A DNA stretch of 13,731 bases from an uncultured Eubacteriales bacterium (GTDB lineage: Bacteria > Bacillota > Clostridia > Monoglobales > Monoglobaceae): assembly GCA_900552305.1 (NCBI GenBank), contig URZD01000036.1, forward strand, positions 1 to 13,731. Direction: 5' to 3'. The notes below the pieces were generated by a model. It did no database searches, was not told the origin of the DNA, and was given only the letters and a program-made list of their open reading frames with translations. The stretch's first letter is position 1, and the number at the start of each line of letters is the position of its first letter. The position numbers and the translations under genes are program-made. Positions 1 to 7,221 of this stretch are shown piece after piece.

Positions 1-44
1 TGTGCGTTCCTTTTTTTTCCCCCCCCCCCCCCCCCCCCCCCCCC
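1..44. other. Contig-edge T8-C26 homopolymer, probable sequence artefact
   Basis: Positions 11-18 are eight T and positions 19-44 are 26 uninterrupted C. The run lies inside the last codons of rnfB and would encode polyglycine, which is not a feature of RnfB. It is at the very end of the sequence and nothing else in the window is of such low complexity. A sequencing or assembly artefact is the best explanation. A genuine G tract, for example a slippage-prone one at the 3' end of rnfB, cannot be excluded from the sequence alone. Confidence 0.75.
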
Positions 45-838
45 GCCGTTACAATCTTTATTATCTTCCGCGGACATTTTTCCGCGCACAGACCGCAGCC
101 CGTGCATTTCTCCGCGTCAACCGACGCAAGGCTGCTTTCAACAGTTATCGCTCCGCTCGGACAGTTCTTTGCACATATCCCGCATCCAATACAGCCGGCT
201 GAACAGACCGCACGGACAGTTTTTCCGTTTGCCACGGAATTGCAGGCAACAACGGCATTTTTGCGCTCATACGGAATCATTACAATAATATGCCGGGGAC
301 ATTCCGCAATACACGCGCTGCAGCCGCCGCATTTTTCACGGTCAACAACGGCAACGCCGTCAATTATCCGTATCGCACCAAAGCTGCACTTTTTCACACA
401 TGAACCAAACCCCAGGCAGCCATATGCGCAATCCTTTATGCCGCCGCCCAAACGGTTTGCCGTATGACAGTCTATGTCATCCTCCGCTCTGTATTTAAGC
501 GTTGCGGCCGCGTTTGTGCCGCTGCATCTTACATACGCTACCTGCTTTTCGCATTTTTCCGCGCTTACACCCATTACCCCGGCAATTTCAGCCGCAACAC
601 TGTTGCCGCCGACCGAGCAGCAGTTCACCGCCGCTCCGTTTTCCACAATCGCCGCGGCATACGCCGCACACCCTGCAAAGCCGCAGCCGCCGCAGTTTGC
701 TCCGGGCAAAATCTCGGTAATTTTTGGAATACGTTCGTCCTTTTTAACCTCAAAAACCTTCGCCGCAACCGCAAGCAATGCGCCGAACACAAGACCCATA
801 CCTCCGATTATCAGTACGGGAAGCAAAACTATTTCCAT
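1..838 (-). CDS. rnfB: RnfB, ferredoxin-accepting Fe-S subunit of Rnf complex (3' end unreliable, partial)
   Basis: RnfB takes electrons from reduced ferredoxin on the cytoplasmic side and passes them into the Rnf complex. The start is ATG 838-836 behind a GAAAGGATG-type ribosome binding site. A membrane anchor spans about residues 5-27, followed by the Fe-S motif CGGCGFAGC (from C49, with C73/C74). Four ferredoxin-like cysteine sets follow: C137/141/147/151, C170/173/176/180, C216/219/222/226 and C245/248/251/255. That makes about five [4Fe-4S] clusters, in line with the cluster-rich RnfB proteins of Clostridia. It is the last gene of the operon, 61 nt after rnfA. About 265 residues are believable, to position 45. 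After that the frame enters a C26 run, read as eight glycines, and reaches the window edge with no stop. The true stop is probably close by, so residues beyond KIVTA should not be trusted. Confidence 0.93.
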   Translation of the reverse strand, partial: MEIVLLPVLIIGGMGLVFGALLAVAAKVFEVKKDERIPKITEILPGANCGGCGFAGCAAYAAAIVENGAAVNCCSVGGNSVAAEIAGVMGVSAEKCEKQVAYVRCSGTNAAATLKYRAEDDIDCHTANRLGGGIKDCAYGCLGFGSCVKKCSFGAIRIIDGVAVVDREKCGGCSACIAECPRHIIVMIPYERKNAVVACNSVANGKTVRAVCSAGCIGCGICAKNCPSGAITVESSLASVDAEKCTGCGLCAEKCPRKIIKIVTAGGGGGGGGEKKGTH

Positions 839-899
839 ATTTTATCATCCTTTCATACCATAGCGACAGTCGAGCCGCAGCGCAGCCGACCGCCAAAAA

Positions 900-1490
900 T
901 CAGAAGCTGAGTCCCGAAAATCCCATAAACGCGATTGAAAGAAGGCTTGCCGTAACGAGTGTTATCGGCATTCCCTTTAAAAATTCGGGTATATCGGAGC
1001 TTTCAATCCGCTCCCTTACGCCCGCAAACAATACAATCGCCAGTGTAAAGCCAAGTCCCGCACTTGTTCCGTATATAACCGACTTTAAAAAGCTAAGCTC
1101 CAAGCCGCCGAATTTTGTTATGTTCACTATTGCAACGCCAAGCACCGCACAGTTGGTCGTTATCAGCGGAAGGTAAATCCCGAGCGACGCATAAAGCGAC
1201 GGGATTGACTTTTGCAAAAACATCTCTACAAACTGAACAAGCACCGCTATAACCAGTATAAACGCTATCGTCTGAAGGTACTCGATTCGGCAGAACACCA
1301 ACAGTCCCTGTACAAGCCACGTAATCGCCGACGCGCACGCCATAACGAACACAACCGCAAAACCCATACCTACCGCAGTTTCCACCTTTTTTGAAACGCC
1401 CAAAAACGGACATATACCGAGGAACTGCACCAGTACGAAGTTTTCGATCAGTATTGCGCCAATGCTTATTACCAATAATTCGCGTATCAT
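900..1490 (-). CDS. rnfA: RnfA, integral membrane subunit of Rnf complex
   Basis: This 196-residue polytopic membrane protein has about six hydrophobic segments and belongs to the RnfA/NqrE family. RnfA and RnfE are homologous, pack together with inverted topology and jointly hold a [2Fe-2S] cluster within the membrane. The family cysteines are present: C27 in LGICPFLG and C114 in TTNCAVLG. The start is ATG 1490-1488. A longer in-frame opening to 1532 was rejected because a clear AGGAGGAAAAG ribosome binding site sits just before 1490, inside the end of rnfE. The rnfE stop lies one base upstream of this ATG, so translation is probably coupled. Length matches the family. The assignment to RnfA rather than RnfE rests on the operon order C-D-G-E-A-B and on the sequence FVLVQFLGICPFLGVS. 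Confidence 0.95.
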   Translation of the reverse strand: MIRELLVISIGAILIENFVLVQFLGICPFLGVSKKVETAVGMGFAVVFVMACASAITWLVQGLLVFCRIEYLQTIAFILVIAVLVQFVEMFLQKSIPSLYASLGIYLPLITTNCAVLGVAIVNITKFGGLELSFLKSVIYGTSAGLGFTLAIVLFAGVRERIESSDIPEFLKGMPITLVTASLLSIAFMGFSGLSF

Positions 1491-1491
1491 G

Positions 1492-2097
1492 CTACTTTTC
1501 CTCCTTATTCTTTTTCTTTCCCGCAGAAACAAGATTTATTACCATAACTATAAGCGCCAAGGTAAGGAACGCACCGGGCGGCAGAATCATTATGGAAATC
1601 GGCTTGTACCACGCTCCGAAAAGCTGTATTCCGAAAAATGTTCCCGCCCCGAGAATTTCGCGTACAGAGCCGATTATAAGCAGTGCAAGCGTAAACCCAA
1701 GACCCATTCCTGCGCCGTCCGCCGCGGACAGAAGCACACTGTTCTTTGACGCGAACGCCTCCGCCCTGCCGAGAATTATACAGTTTACCACAATCAGTGG
1801 GATATATATACCGAGCGCCGCGGAAACTGCGGGAGCATATGCCTCGATAAGCATCTGGACAATGGTCACAAAGCCGGCAATCACCACAACGTATGCCGCA
1901 ATCCTTACCTTATCGGGAATAAAGCGGCGAAGCATGGATATGAACATATTTGAAAAAATCAACACTATCATTGTCGAAAGTCCCATTCCGACCGCATTGA
2001 ATGCGCTTGTGGTAACCGCAAGGGTCGAACACATTCCCAAAAACAGTACAAAAATCGGATTTTCTTTTAAAATTCCGTTCAGAAATGCTTTTTTCAC
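1492..2097 (-). CDS. rnfE: RnfE, integral membrane subunit of Rnf complex
   Basis: This 201-residue polytopic membrane protein of the RnfE/NqrD family is a paralogue of RnfA. It begins MKKAFLNGILKENPIFVLFL, typical of RnfE, and carries the two cysteines expected to share the intramembrane [2Fe-2S] cluster with RnfA: C23 in GMCSTLAV and C106 in VVNCIILGRAEAF. About six transmembrane stretches are visible, and the C-terminus is lysine-rich and cytoplasm-like. The start is ATG 2097-2095. It overlaps the TGA stop of rnfG in an ATGA arrangement, which indicates coupled translation. The gene appears intact and of normal length. Confidence 0.95.
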   Translation of the reverse strand: MKKAFLNGILKENPIFVLFLGMCSTLAVTTSAFNAVGMGLSTMIVLIFSNMFISMLRRFIPDKVRIAAYVVVIAGFVTIVQMLIEAYAPAVSAALGIYIPLIVVNCIILGRAEAFASKNSVLLSAADGAGMGLGFTLALLIIGSVREILGAGTFFGIQLFGAWYKPISIMILPPGAFLTLALIVMVINLVSAGKKKNKEEK

Positions 2098-2786
2098 TGT
2101 CCGTTCGCCCCCTCTCCGTTAAGCTGCTTGTTTGTTTCTTCCTCAACCTGTTTTACCTTTTCGTCCACCGCAGCCGCAGCTGACGCGTCCATGCCCTGTT
2201 CCGATTTGGAGCCTACAAGCTCCAGTGCCGCATTGACGCACGATGTAACCGCGCGTGACGTGACCGTTGCGCCGGAGATTGCGGCAATTTCACCGTTTTC
2301 TCCGTCCGCAGCCTTGTTCTTTACGACCGAAAGACTGCCGCTTTTTCCGTTAAACTGATTTATAAACTCCGGCTTTGACGCATTCTGTCCGAGTCCCGCT
2401 GTTTCGGAGGACTGAAGGATTTTCACCTTTGTAACGCTGCCGTCCGAGTCTATTCCCACCATAACCTTGATGTCGCCGCCGTATCCCGCGTTTGAAATCA
2501 TTGTTGCTATATAGCCGACTCCGTTACCGTTCGCGATTCCGACATTCAGGCTCTCGATTCTGACTCCGTTTTTTGTGCCTTCCGGAATATTCTTTTCGGA
2601 CGCCTCGGTTTTTTTGAATTCCAGCGCCGCGGGAAGGACCTCTTTTTGCGCCTCAAGCTGCGCCTTTTCCGCGTTCGCCTTTATCACACCGGCGGTCATG
2701 CTGTTCACCAGTGCAAGGCAGAGCGTTGTTACCGCGGTTATTATGAAAAGTCGGAAGGCTACGCTGATTATTTCTCTACTTTGCAT
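2094..2786 (-). CDS. rnfG: RnfG, FMN-bearing subunit of Rnf complex
   Basis: RnfG is an extracytoplasmic, membrane-anchored flavoprotein that relays electrons within the Rnf complex. The 230-residue product has an N-terminal hydrophobic anchor (about residues 8-29) and then a soluble domain. The covalent FMN attachment motif SGATVT is at residues 171-176; T176 is the expected flavin-linked threonine. The C-terminal 30 residues are rich in Ala, Glu and Lys and extend past the usual domain. The start chosen is ATG 2786-2784, preceded by AGGAGGAAAG. A longer in-frame opening to 2837 was rejected because it lies in the rnfD coding region with no ribosome binding site. The gene overlaps the end of rnfD by 11 nt and the start of rnfE by 4 nt, so it is part of one polycistronic unit. 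Confidence 0.95.
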   Translation of the reverse strand: MQSREIISVAFRLFIITAVTTLCLALVNSMTAGVIKANAEKAQLEAQKEVLPAALEFKKTEASEKNIPEGTKNGVRIESLNVGIANGNGVGYIATMISNAGYGGDIKVMVGIDSDGSVTKVKILQSSETAGLGQNASKPEFINQFNGKSGSLSVVKNKAADGENGEIAAISGATVTSRAVTSCVNAALELVGSKSEQGMDASAAAAVDEKVKQVEEETNKQLNGEGANGQ

Positions 2787-3752
2787 TGAGCTTTCCTCCT
2801 TTCGTACCGAACCTCTTTGGTGCGGTATATCTGTCAATCAGCGGCGTTGCCGCATTCATAAGCAGTATTGAGTATGAAACTCCCTCCGGGTATGCGCCCC
2901 AAAGCCGTATTACCGCGGTAATAATTCCGCAGCCTATGCCGAAAATAATTTGTCCCTTGTGCGTATACGGCGTCGTTGTATAGTCGGTCGCCATAAAGAA
3001 CGCGCCGAGCAGAACGCCGCCCGAAAGTATATGCCGCAGCGCGTCGCCCGTAAACCAGCCGTTTTTTCCGAAAATCCATGTTATAGCAAATACCGTTAAA
3101 ATAAAGCACAGCGGAACACGCAGCTTTATAACGCGCCTGTACAGAAGATACGCCGCGCCGAAACCTCGCCTATACACCCCGCCGCATTGCCGAGAAACAA
3201 ATTAAGATATGTAGGCATTCCTTCATAACGGCCGCTTTTGAGCAATGCAAGCGGAGTTGCGCTGCTGACCGCGTCCGCGGCTGCCTTTCCGCCAAGCGAG
3301 AGCTTTGCAAACGGTACAGTCCAGCTTGTCATTGCCTGCGCCCACGACGTAAGCATAAACGCTCTTGCCGCAAGAGCGGGATTCATAAAGTTGTGACCGA
3401 TTCCGCCAAAGAACTGCTTTACAATCACAATCGCAAACAACGATCCGATTATCGGCATCCACAGCGGAATTGTTACCGGCATATTAAGCGCAAGCAGCAA
3501 TCCTGTAACCGCGGCGCTCAAATCCGAGATTGACGACGGCTTTTTCACAAGCCTGCACCAAAGCCATTCAAAGAAAACGCATGACCCAACGCACACGGCG
3601 GCGACAGCCGCCACGCGGTAGCCGAACACAACAGTTCCCGCAATCAGCGCGGGCATAAGCGCGATTATCACATCAAGCATTATGTCCCGAACGCCGTCGC
3701 GCGCTCTGACGTGCGGCGCTTCGGTTACAAGAAATTTTGATTCTGTGTTCAT
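2776..3752 (-). pseudogene. rnfD: RnfD, membrane FMN subunit, broken by a frameshift near 3151-3162
   Basis: RnfD is a polytopic membrane subunit carrying covalent FMN. The first part runs from ATG 3752 (ATGA overlap with the rnfC stop) and reads as normal RnfD through the flavin motif SSATPL (T166), NFMNPALAARAF and NAAGCIGEVSA (residue 199). It then goes out of frame and stops at 3126 after nine foreign residues. The normal C-terminal part resumes in another frame at GAAYLLYRRVIKL (from 3159) and runs to TAG at 2776. In intact homologues about five hydrophobic residues (LAILL-like) lie between VSA and GAAYLL. Restoring both those residues and the frame needs 19 nt, so a 19-nt deletion is inferred. 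The lesion could be a real mutation or a sequence or assembly error. The rest of the gene shows no decay, and all neighbouring rnf genes are intact, which favours an error or a very recent event. Confidence 0.85.
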
Positions 3753-5122
3753 CTGCCCTCCGCCTCCTTTTTCCTGTGACTGTTCAGCTTGGTCTTGCCT
3801 GTCCTTATCGACGCAAGCGGATTGCGCTCCGCCGGACAGATAAACGTACACGAGCCGCAGGAGATACAGTCGCTTATGTTAAGCCTTTCAAGCGTTTCAA
3901 AATCCTCTTTGTCCGCCGCATCCTTCAGCGCGTTCGGCAAAAGGTGCATCGGACATCCGTCAACGCACTTGCCGCACCTCAGGCACGGGTATTTTTTATG
4001 CTCTGCGCACATTTCCTTACTGAATACAAGTATTCCCGACGTTCCCTTTATTATCGGAACGTCAAGCGACGAAACCGCAAGTCCCATCATCGGACCGCCC
4101 ATTATTATTTTCTCCGCATTCTTTGTCAGACCGCCGCATTTCTCTATCGCATAGCTGAACGGAGTTCCTATCCTTACACGCAGATTTGCGGGATTCTTTA
4201 CGCAGTCGCCGCCGACCGTGACAATCCGCTCGGTAAGCGGTGTTCCGAAGCGTACCGCTCTTGCAATCGCCGCGCAGGTGTCCACGTTGTCAACAATCGC
4301 GCCTACGTCCATAGGCAGCTTTCCGGGCGGCACCCGCCTTCCGCTTATCGCGTCAATCAGCTGTTTTTCCGAGCCTTGCGGGTATTTTGTCCACACTGGA
4401 ACGATTTCAATATCCACATCGTTCTCTTTCGATGCCGCAAGCGTCATTGCCTCGATTGCGTTCGCCTTGTTTGTTTCGATTCCGACATAACCCTTTTTCA
4501 GACCGAAAACATTCATTATAAGCCGCAGTCCATCAATAACCTCATACGGATTTTCAAGCATTTCGCGGTGGTCGGAGGTCAGGTAAGGCTCGCACTCCGC
4601 GCCGTTGACGATTATGTATTCAATCTTTTTGTCCTCCGGCGGACTGAGTTTTACATGGGTAGGAAACGTCGCGCCGCCCATGCCTACTATTCCCGCTTCA
4701 CGTACGATGCTTACGGTTTCCTCGGGTGACGGCCACGCACCCTCAAATTTCTTTATATTGGGACATCGTTCGTCAAGTCCATCATTTTCAATTACTATCG
4801 AGCGGACATATGCGCCGCCGGGGTGCATCCTGTCCTCAATCGCCTTAACTGTTCCCGAAACAGACGAATGAATGTTTGCCGAAACATATCCTCCCGCCTC
4901 TGCGATTTTCTGACCCATAAGCACACGGTCGCCGACCTTCACGCACGGCACGGCGGGCGCGCCTATATGCTGCGAGAGCGGAAAAACCAATACCTCGGGT
5001 GCGGGAATATTGATAATAGGCTTTTCGTTCGTGTCGGACTTGCTGTCATTGGGATGCGCTCCGCCGCTGAATGTGCGGACGCTGCGTATTCCGAGCCTGT
5101 TTTTTATTGCGTTAATATCCAC
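3749..5122 (-). CDS. rnfC: RnfC, NAD(H)-binding Fe-S subunit of Rnf complex
   Basis: RnfC is the peripheral cytoplasmic subunit where NAD+ is reduced. The product has 457 residues if started at GTG 5122-5120. The N-terminal part contains a barrel-sandwich-like region (GDRVLMGQKIAEAGGYVSAN). Next come the Complex I 51-kDa-type nucleotide and flavin motifs GMGGATFPTHVKL and NGAECEPYLT. Two [4Fe-4S] sets lie near the C-terminus: C380/383/386/390 (CLRCGKCVDGCP) and C419/422/425/429 (CISCGSCTFICP). GTG is preferred over an in-frame TTG two codons upstream (5128) because the AGGAGG at 5135-5130 is 7 nt from GTG but only 1 nt from TTG. It is the first gene of the operon and overlaps rnfD by 4 nt. 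Confidence 0.95.
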   Translation of the reverse strand: MDINAIKNRLGIRSVRTFSGGAHPNDSKSDTNEKPIINIPAPEVLVFPLSQHIGAPAVPCVKVGDRVLMGQKIAEAGGYVSANIHSSVSGTVKAIEDRMHPGGAYVRSIVIENDGLDERCPNIKKFEGAWPSPEETVSIVREAGIVGMGGATFPTHVKLSPPEDKKIEYIIVNGAECEPYLTSDHREMLENPYEVIDGLRLIMNVFGLKKGYVGIETNKANAIEAMTLAASKENDVDIEIVPVWTKYPQGSEKQLIDAISGRRVPPGKLPMDVGAIVDNVDTCAAIARAVRFGTPLTERIVTVGGDCVKNPANLRVRIGTPFSYAIEKCGGLTKNAEKIIMGGPMMGLAVSSLDVPIIKGTSGILVFSKEMCAEHKKYPCLRCGKCVDGCPMHLLPNALKDAADKEDFETLERLNISDCISCGSCTFICPAERNPLASIRTGKTKLNSHRKKEAEGR

Positions 5123-5129
5123 ATACAAG

Positions 5130-5135
5130 CCTCCT
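5130..5135 (-). promoter_or_regulatory. Ribosome binding site that decides the rnfC start
   Basis: The minus strand reads AGGAGG here. Its 3' end is 7 nt from the GTG at 5122-5120 and only 1 nt from the upstream in-frame TTG at 5128-5126. An ATG at 5124-5122 is out of frame. GTG is therefore the likely start. Confidence 0.75.
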
Positions 5136-5175
5136 TTTCAGTCTTGTTGAGTTGGTTTTATGCTGTTATCTTATC

Positions 5176-5204
5176 ATTATAGCAAATTATTTTTAAAAAA
5201 TCAA
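5176..5204 (-). promoter_or_regulatory. Sigma-A type promoter of the rnf operon
   Basis: On the minus strand, TTGATT (5204-5199) and TATAAT (5181-5176) are separated by exactly 17 nt. Transcription would start near 5169, giving a leader of about 45 nt before the rnfC GTG. No operator was recognised. The site sits back-to-back with the promoter of the operon that begins at 5476, in an AT-rich region. Confidence 0.75.
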
Positions 5205-5348
5205 TCGTAAATTCAACCTATTTAATATATATTTTTTACCGAGGTATAAAAATGTCTGTAAAGACGCATATTTCACGTCCGAGTTTGATGAAAATTTAAC
5301 AAAATTTTAACATGACATAAATTTTTTGCAAAAAATTGAAATTCGCTC

Positions 5349-5378
5349 TTGTAAAACAAGGTCGTTTTATGTTACAAT
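5349..5378 (+). promoter_or_regulatory. Promoter of the NifU-like/GGGtGRT operon
   Basis: TTGTAA (5349-5354) and TACAAT (5373-5378) are 18 nt apart. Transcription would start near 5385, leaving a leader of about 90 nt. The stretch between the two divergent promoters (5205-5348) is AT-rich and includes near-repeated AAAATTTAAC and AAAATTTTAAC blocks at about 5290-5311. It contains no gene or operator that I could identify. Confidence 0.65.
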
Positions 5379-5381
5379 AGA

Positions 5382-5462
5382 GGGACGGAATTAAAAATTT
5401 TAAATTTATCTGATCGGGTCACGGCATCCGTCCTGCCCCGATTACGGATGCAAGTCCGGCAG
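5382..5462 (+). promoter_or_regulatory. Structured 5' leader with competing helices (candidate cis-regulatory RNA)
   Basis: The GC-rich leader stands out from AT-rich surroundings. Pairings read directly are: ATCGGG (5413-5418) with CCCGAT (5437-5442); GCATCCGT (5424-5431) with ACGGATGC (5444-5451), eight perfect pairs; CTGCC (5433-5437) with GGCAG (5458-5462), ending just before the ribosome binding site AAAGGAG (5463-5468); and GGGACGGA (5382-5389) with TCCGTCCT (5427-5434). Several interleave, so they must form pseudoknots or alternate. The 8-bp hairpin plus the loop-to-GGCAG helix gives a reasonable H-type pseudoknot placed to affect ribosome access. No T tract follows, so control of translation is more likely than termination. 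It matches no riboswitch class I recognise. Regulation is an inference. Confidence 0.4.
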
Positions 5463-5475
5463 AAAGGAGTTCAAA

Positions 5476-6168
5476 ATGATTTATTCTTCAGAAGTAGAAA
5501 GAATGTGCGTTGTTAAAAAAGGCGCGAATCACGGTCCGGCACCCATTCCGGAGGAAGGAAAATGGGTACAGTCAAAAGAGATTAAGGATATTTCCGGTCT
5601 TACTCACGGTGTAGGCTGGTGCGCACCTCAGCAGGGAGCCTGTAAGCTTACTCTCAATGTTAAGGACGGTGTAATACAGGAGGCGCTTGTTGAGACAATC
5701 GGCTGCAGCGGTATGACACATTCCGCAGCAATGGCGTCGGAAATTCTTCCGGGCAAGACAATTCTCGAGGCTCTTAACACAGACCTCGTATGCGATGCTA
5801 TCAACACAGCCATGAGAGAGCTGTTCCTCCAGATTGTATACGGAAGAACACAGACTGCATTCTCAGAGGGCGGTCTTCCTATCGGCGCAGGTCTTGAGGA
5901 CTTGGGCAAGGGTCTCAGAAGCCAGGTCGGCACAATGTACGGCACTCTTGCAAAGGGTTCAAGATATCTTGAAATGGCAGAAGGCTATGTAACAGGTATC
6001 GCTATCGACGCTGACGACGAGATTATCGGTTACGAATTTGTTCATCTCGGCAAAATGATGGAGATGATAAGAGGCGGTATGGACGCAGGCGAGGCTCTTG
6101 AAAAGGCAAAGGGCTCGTACGGCAGAGTTCAGGACGCGGTTAAGATAATCGACCCGAGAAAGGATTAA
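5476..6168 (+). CDS. NifU-like Fe-S scaffold homologue paired with GGGtGRT protein
   Basis: This 230-residue soluble protein resembles the NifU/IscU N-terminal fold. The segment ETIGCSGMTHSAAMASEILP followed by GKTILEAL corresponds to the NifU pattern of a cysteine loop, a helix and GKTI-EA. Cysteines are at 11, 49, 56, 77 and 106, with WCAPQQGAC (49-56) and IGCSG (77) the likely metal or cluster ligands. Whether it actually builds Fe-S clusters is not known; the family is usually annotated only as a scaffold homologue. ATG 5476 has AAAGGAG 7 nt upstream. The gene is 13 nt from the next and surely co-transcribed with it. All eight arginine codons are AGA, unlike the CGC-rich rnf and ABC genes, suggesting high expression. 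It lies divergent from the Fe-S-rich rnf operon, which fits an anaerobic redox role but does not prove one. Confidence 0.85.
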   Translation: MIYSSEVERMCVVKKGANHGPAPIPEEGKWVQSKEIKDISGLTHGVGWCAPQQGACKLTLNVKDGVIQEALVETIGCSGMTHSAAMASEILPGKTILEALNTDLVCDAINTAMRELFLQIVYGRTQTAFSEGGLPIGAGLEDLGKGLRSQVGTMYGTLAKGSRYLEMAEGYVTGIAIDADDEIIGYEFVHLGKMMEMIRGGMDAGEALEKAKGSYGRVQDAVKIIDPRKD

Positions 6169-6181
6169 GGAGGTTAGAATA

Positions 6182-7183
6182 ATGGCTTTATTTGAAAGTT
6201 ATGAAAGAAGAATAGACAAAATAAACTCTGTATTGAACGCTAACGGTATTGCCTCAATCGATGAAGCAAAGGCAATCTGTGACGAGAAGGGCATTGACCC
6301 CTATACAATAGTAAAGAATATTCAGCCTATCTGCTTTGAGAACGCTTGCTGGGCATATGTTGTAGGCGCGGCTCTTGCAATCAAGAGAGGCGTAAAGACA
6401 GCTGCCGACGCGGCAGAGGTTATCGGCGAAGGTCTTCAGTCCTTCTGTATTCCGGGCAGCGTTGCTGACGACAGAAAGGTTGGTCTGGGTCACGGCAACC
6501 TCGGCGCAATGCTTCTCAGAGAGGAAACAAAGTGCTTTGCATTCCTCGCAGGTCACGAATCCTTTGCGGCTGCCGAGGGCGCTATCGGTATCGCAAGAAG
6601 TGCTAACAAGGTAAGAAAAGAACCCCTCCGCGTTATTCTTAACGGTCTTGGCAAGGACGCAGCACAGATTATTTCAAGAATAAACGGTTTCACATATGTT
6701 CAGACTCAGTTTGACTATGCTACAGGCAAGGTAAACGTAGTCCGTGAGAAGGCATACTCAAACGGCGAGAGAGCAAGCGTTCGCTGCTACGGCGCCGATG
6801 ATGTTCGCGAGGGCGTTGCTATCATGCACCTTGAGGGTGTTGATGTATCAATCACGGGTAACTCCACAAACCCGACACGTTTCCAGCACCCGGTTGCAGG
6901 TACTTATAAGAAGGAATGTATCGAGCAGGGCAAAAAATACTTCTCTGTTGCATCCGGCGGCGGCACAGGCAGAACGCTCCATCCGGACAATATGGCTGCA
7001 GGTCCCGCTTCCTACGGCATGACCGATACAATGGGAAGAATGCACTCGGACGCTCAGTTCGCAGGCTCCTCCTCCGTTCCGGCTCACGTTGAAATGATGG
7101 GCTTCCTCGGAATAGGCAACAACCCGATGGTCGGCGCAACCGTTGCAGTTGCTGTTGCTGTTGAAGAGGCTATGAGCAAATAG
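6182..7183 (+). CDS. GGGtGRT family protein, function unknown
   Basis: This 333-residue soluble protein contains the family signature GGGTGRT at residues 259-265. Other notable stretches are KVGLGHGNLGAMLL, ECIEQGKKYFSVASGGGTGR and, near the end, GFLGIGNNPMVGATVAVAVA. Cysteines are at 33, 51, 56, 89, 118, 202 and 246. The family is conserved in anaerobic bacteria and archaea and is commonly encoded beside the NifU-like protein, as here; no activity is established to my knowledge. The glycine-rich signature could bind a nucleotide or phosphate, but that is a guess. ATG 6182 follows an AGGAGGT ribosome binding site starting 14 nt upstream. Eleven of sixteen arginine codons are AGA, consistent with high expression. 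A strong terminator follows 38 nt after the stop, so the pair forms a complete two-gene operon. Confidence 0.9.
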   Translation: MALFESYERRIDKINSVLNANGIASIDEAKAICDEKGIDPYTIVKNIQPICFENACWAYVVGAALAIKRGVKTAADAAEVIGEGLQSFCIPGSVADDRKVGLGHGNLGAMLLREETKCFAFLAGHESFAAAEGAIGIARSANKVRKEPLRVILNGLGKDAAQIISRINGFTYVQTQFDYATGKVNVVREKAYSNGERASVRCYGADDVREGVAIMHLEGVDVSITGNSTNPTRFQHPVAGTYKKECIEQGKKYFSVASGGGTGRTLHPDNMAAGPASYGMTDTMGRMHSDAQFAGSSSVPAHVEMMGFLGIGNNPMVGATVAVAVAVEEAMSK

Positions 7184-7221
7184 TTTTTCGCGGTTTTTAA
7201 AGTGAATATTTGAAATTTAGT

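Noticed and set aside
2..202. Plus-strand open frame with a proline run
   Set aside because: It comes from the C26 homopolymer and is antisense to the cysteine-rich rnfB frame, which has clear ferredoxin motifs.
1391..2122. Open frame of 243 codons on the plus strand
   Set aside because: It is antisense to rnfE and rnfA, both of which are canonical membrane proteins with conserved cysteines.
3126..3162. Programmed ribosomal frameshifting in rnfD
   Set aside because: There is no slippery heptamer, and a frame change alone would still leave out about five transmembrane residues, so a deletion or error fits better.
3737..4729. Long open frame of 330 codons on the plus strand
   Set aside because: It is antisense to rnfC, has no recognisable domain and an unlikely composition, while the minus-strand frame carries intact RnfC motifs.
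5286..5312. AAAATTTAAC / AAAATTTTAAC repeats as a possible redox-repressor (Rex) operator
   Set aside because: They are direct rather than inverted repeats and do not form the TTGTGAA-N4-TTCACAA type palindrome.
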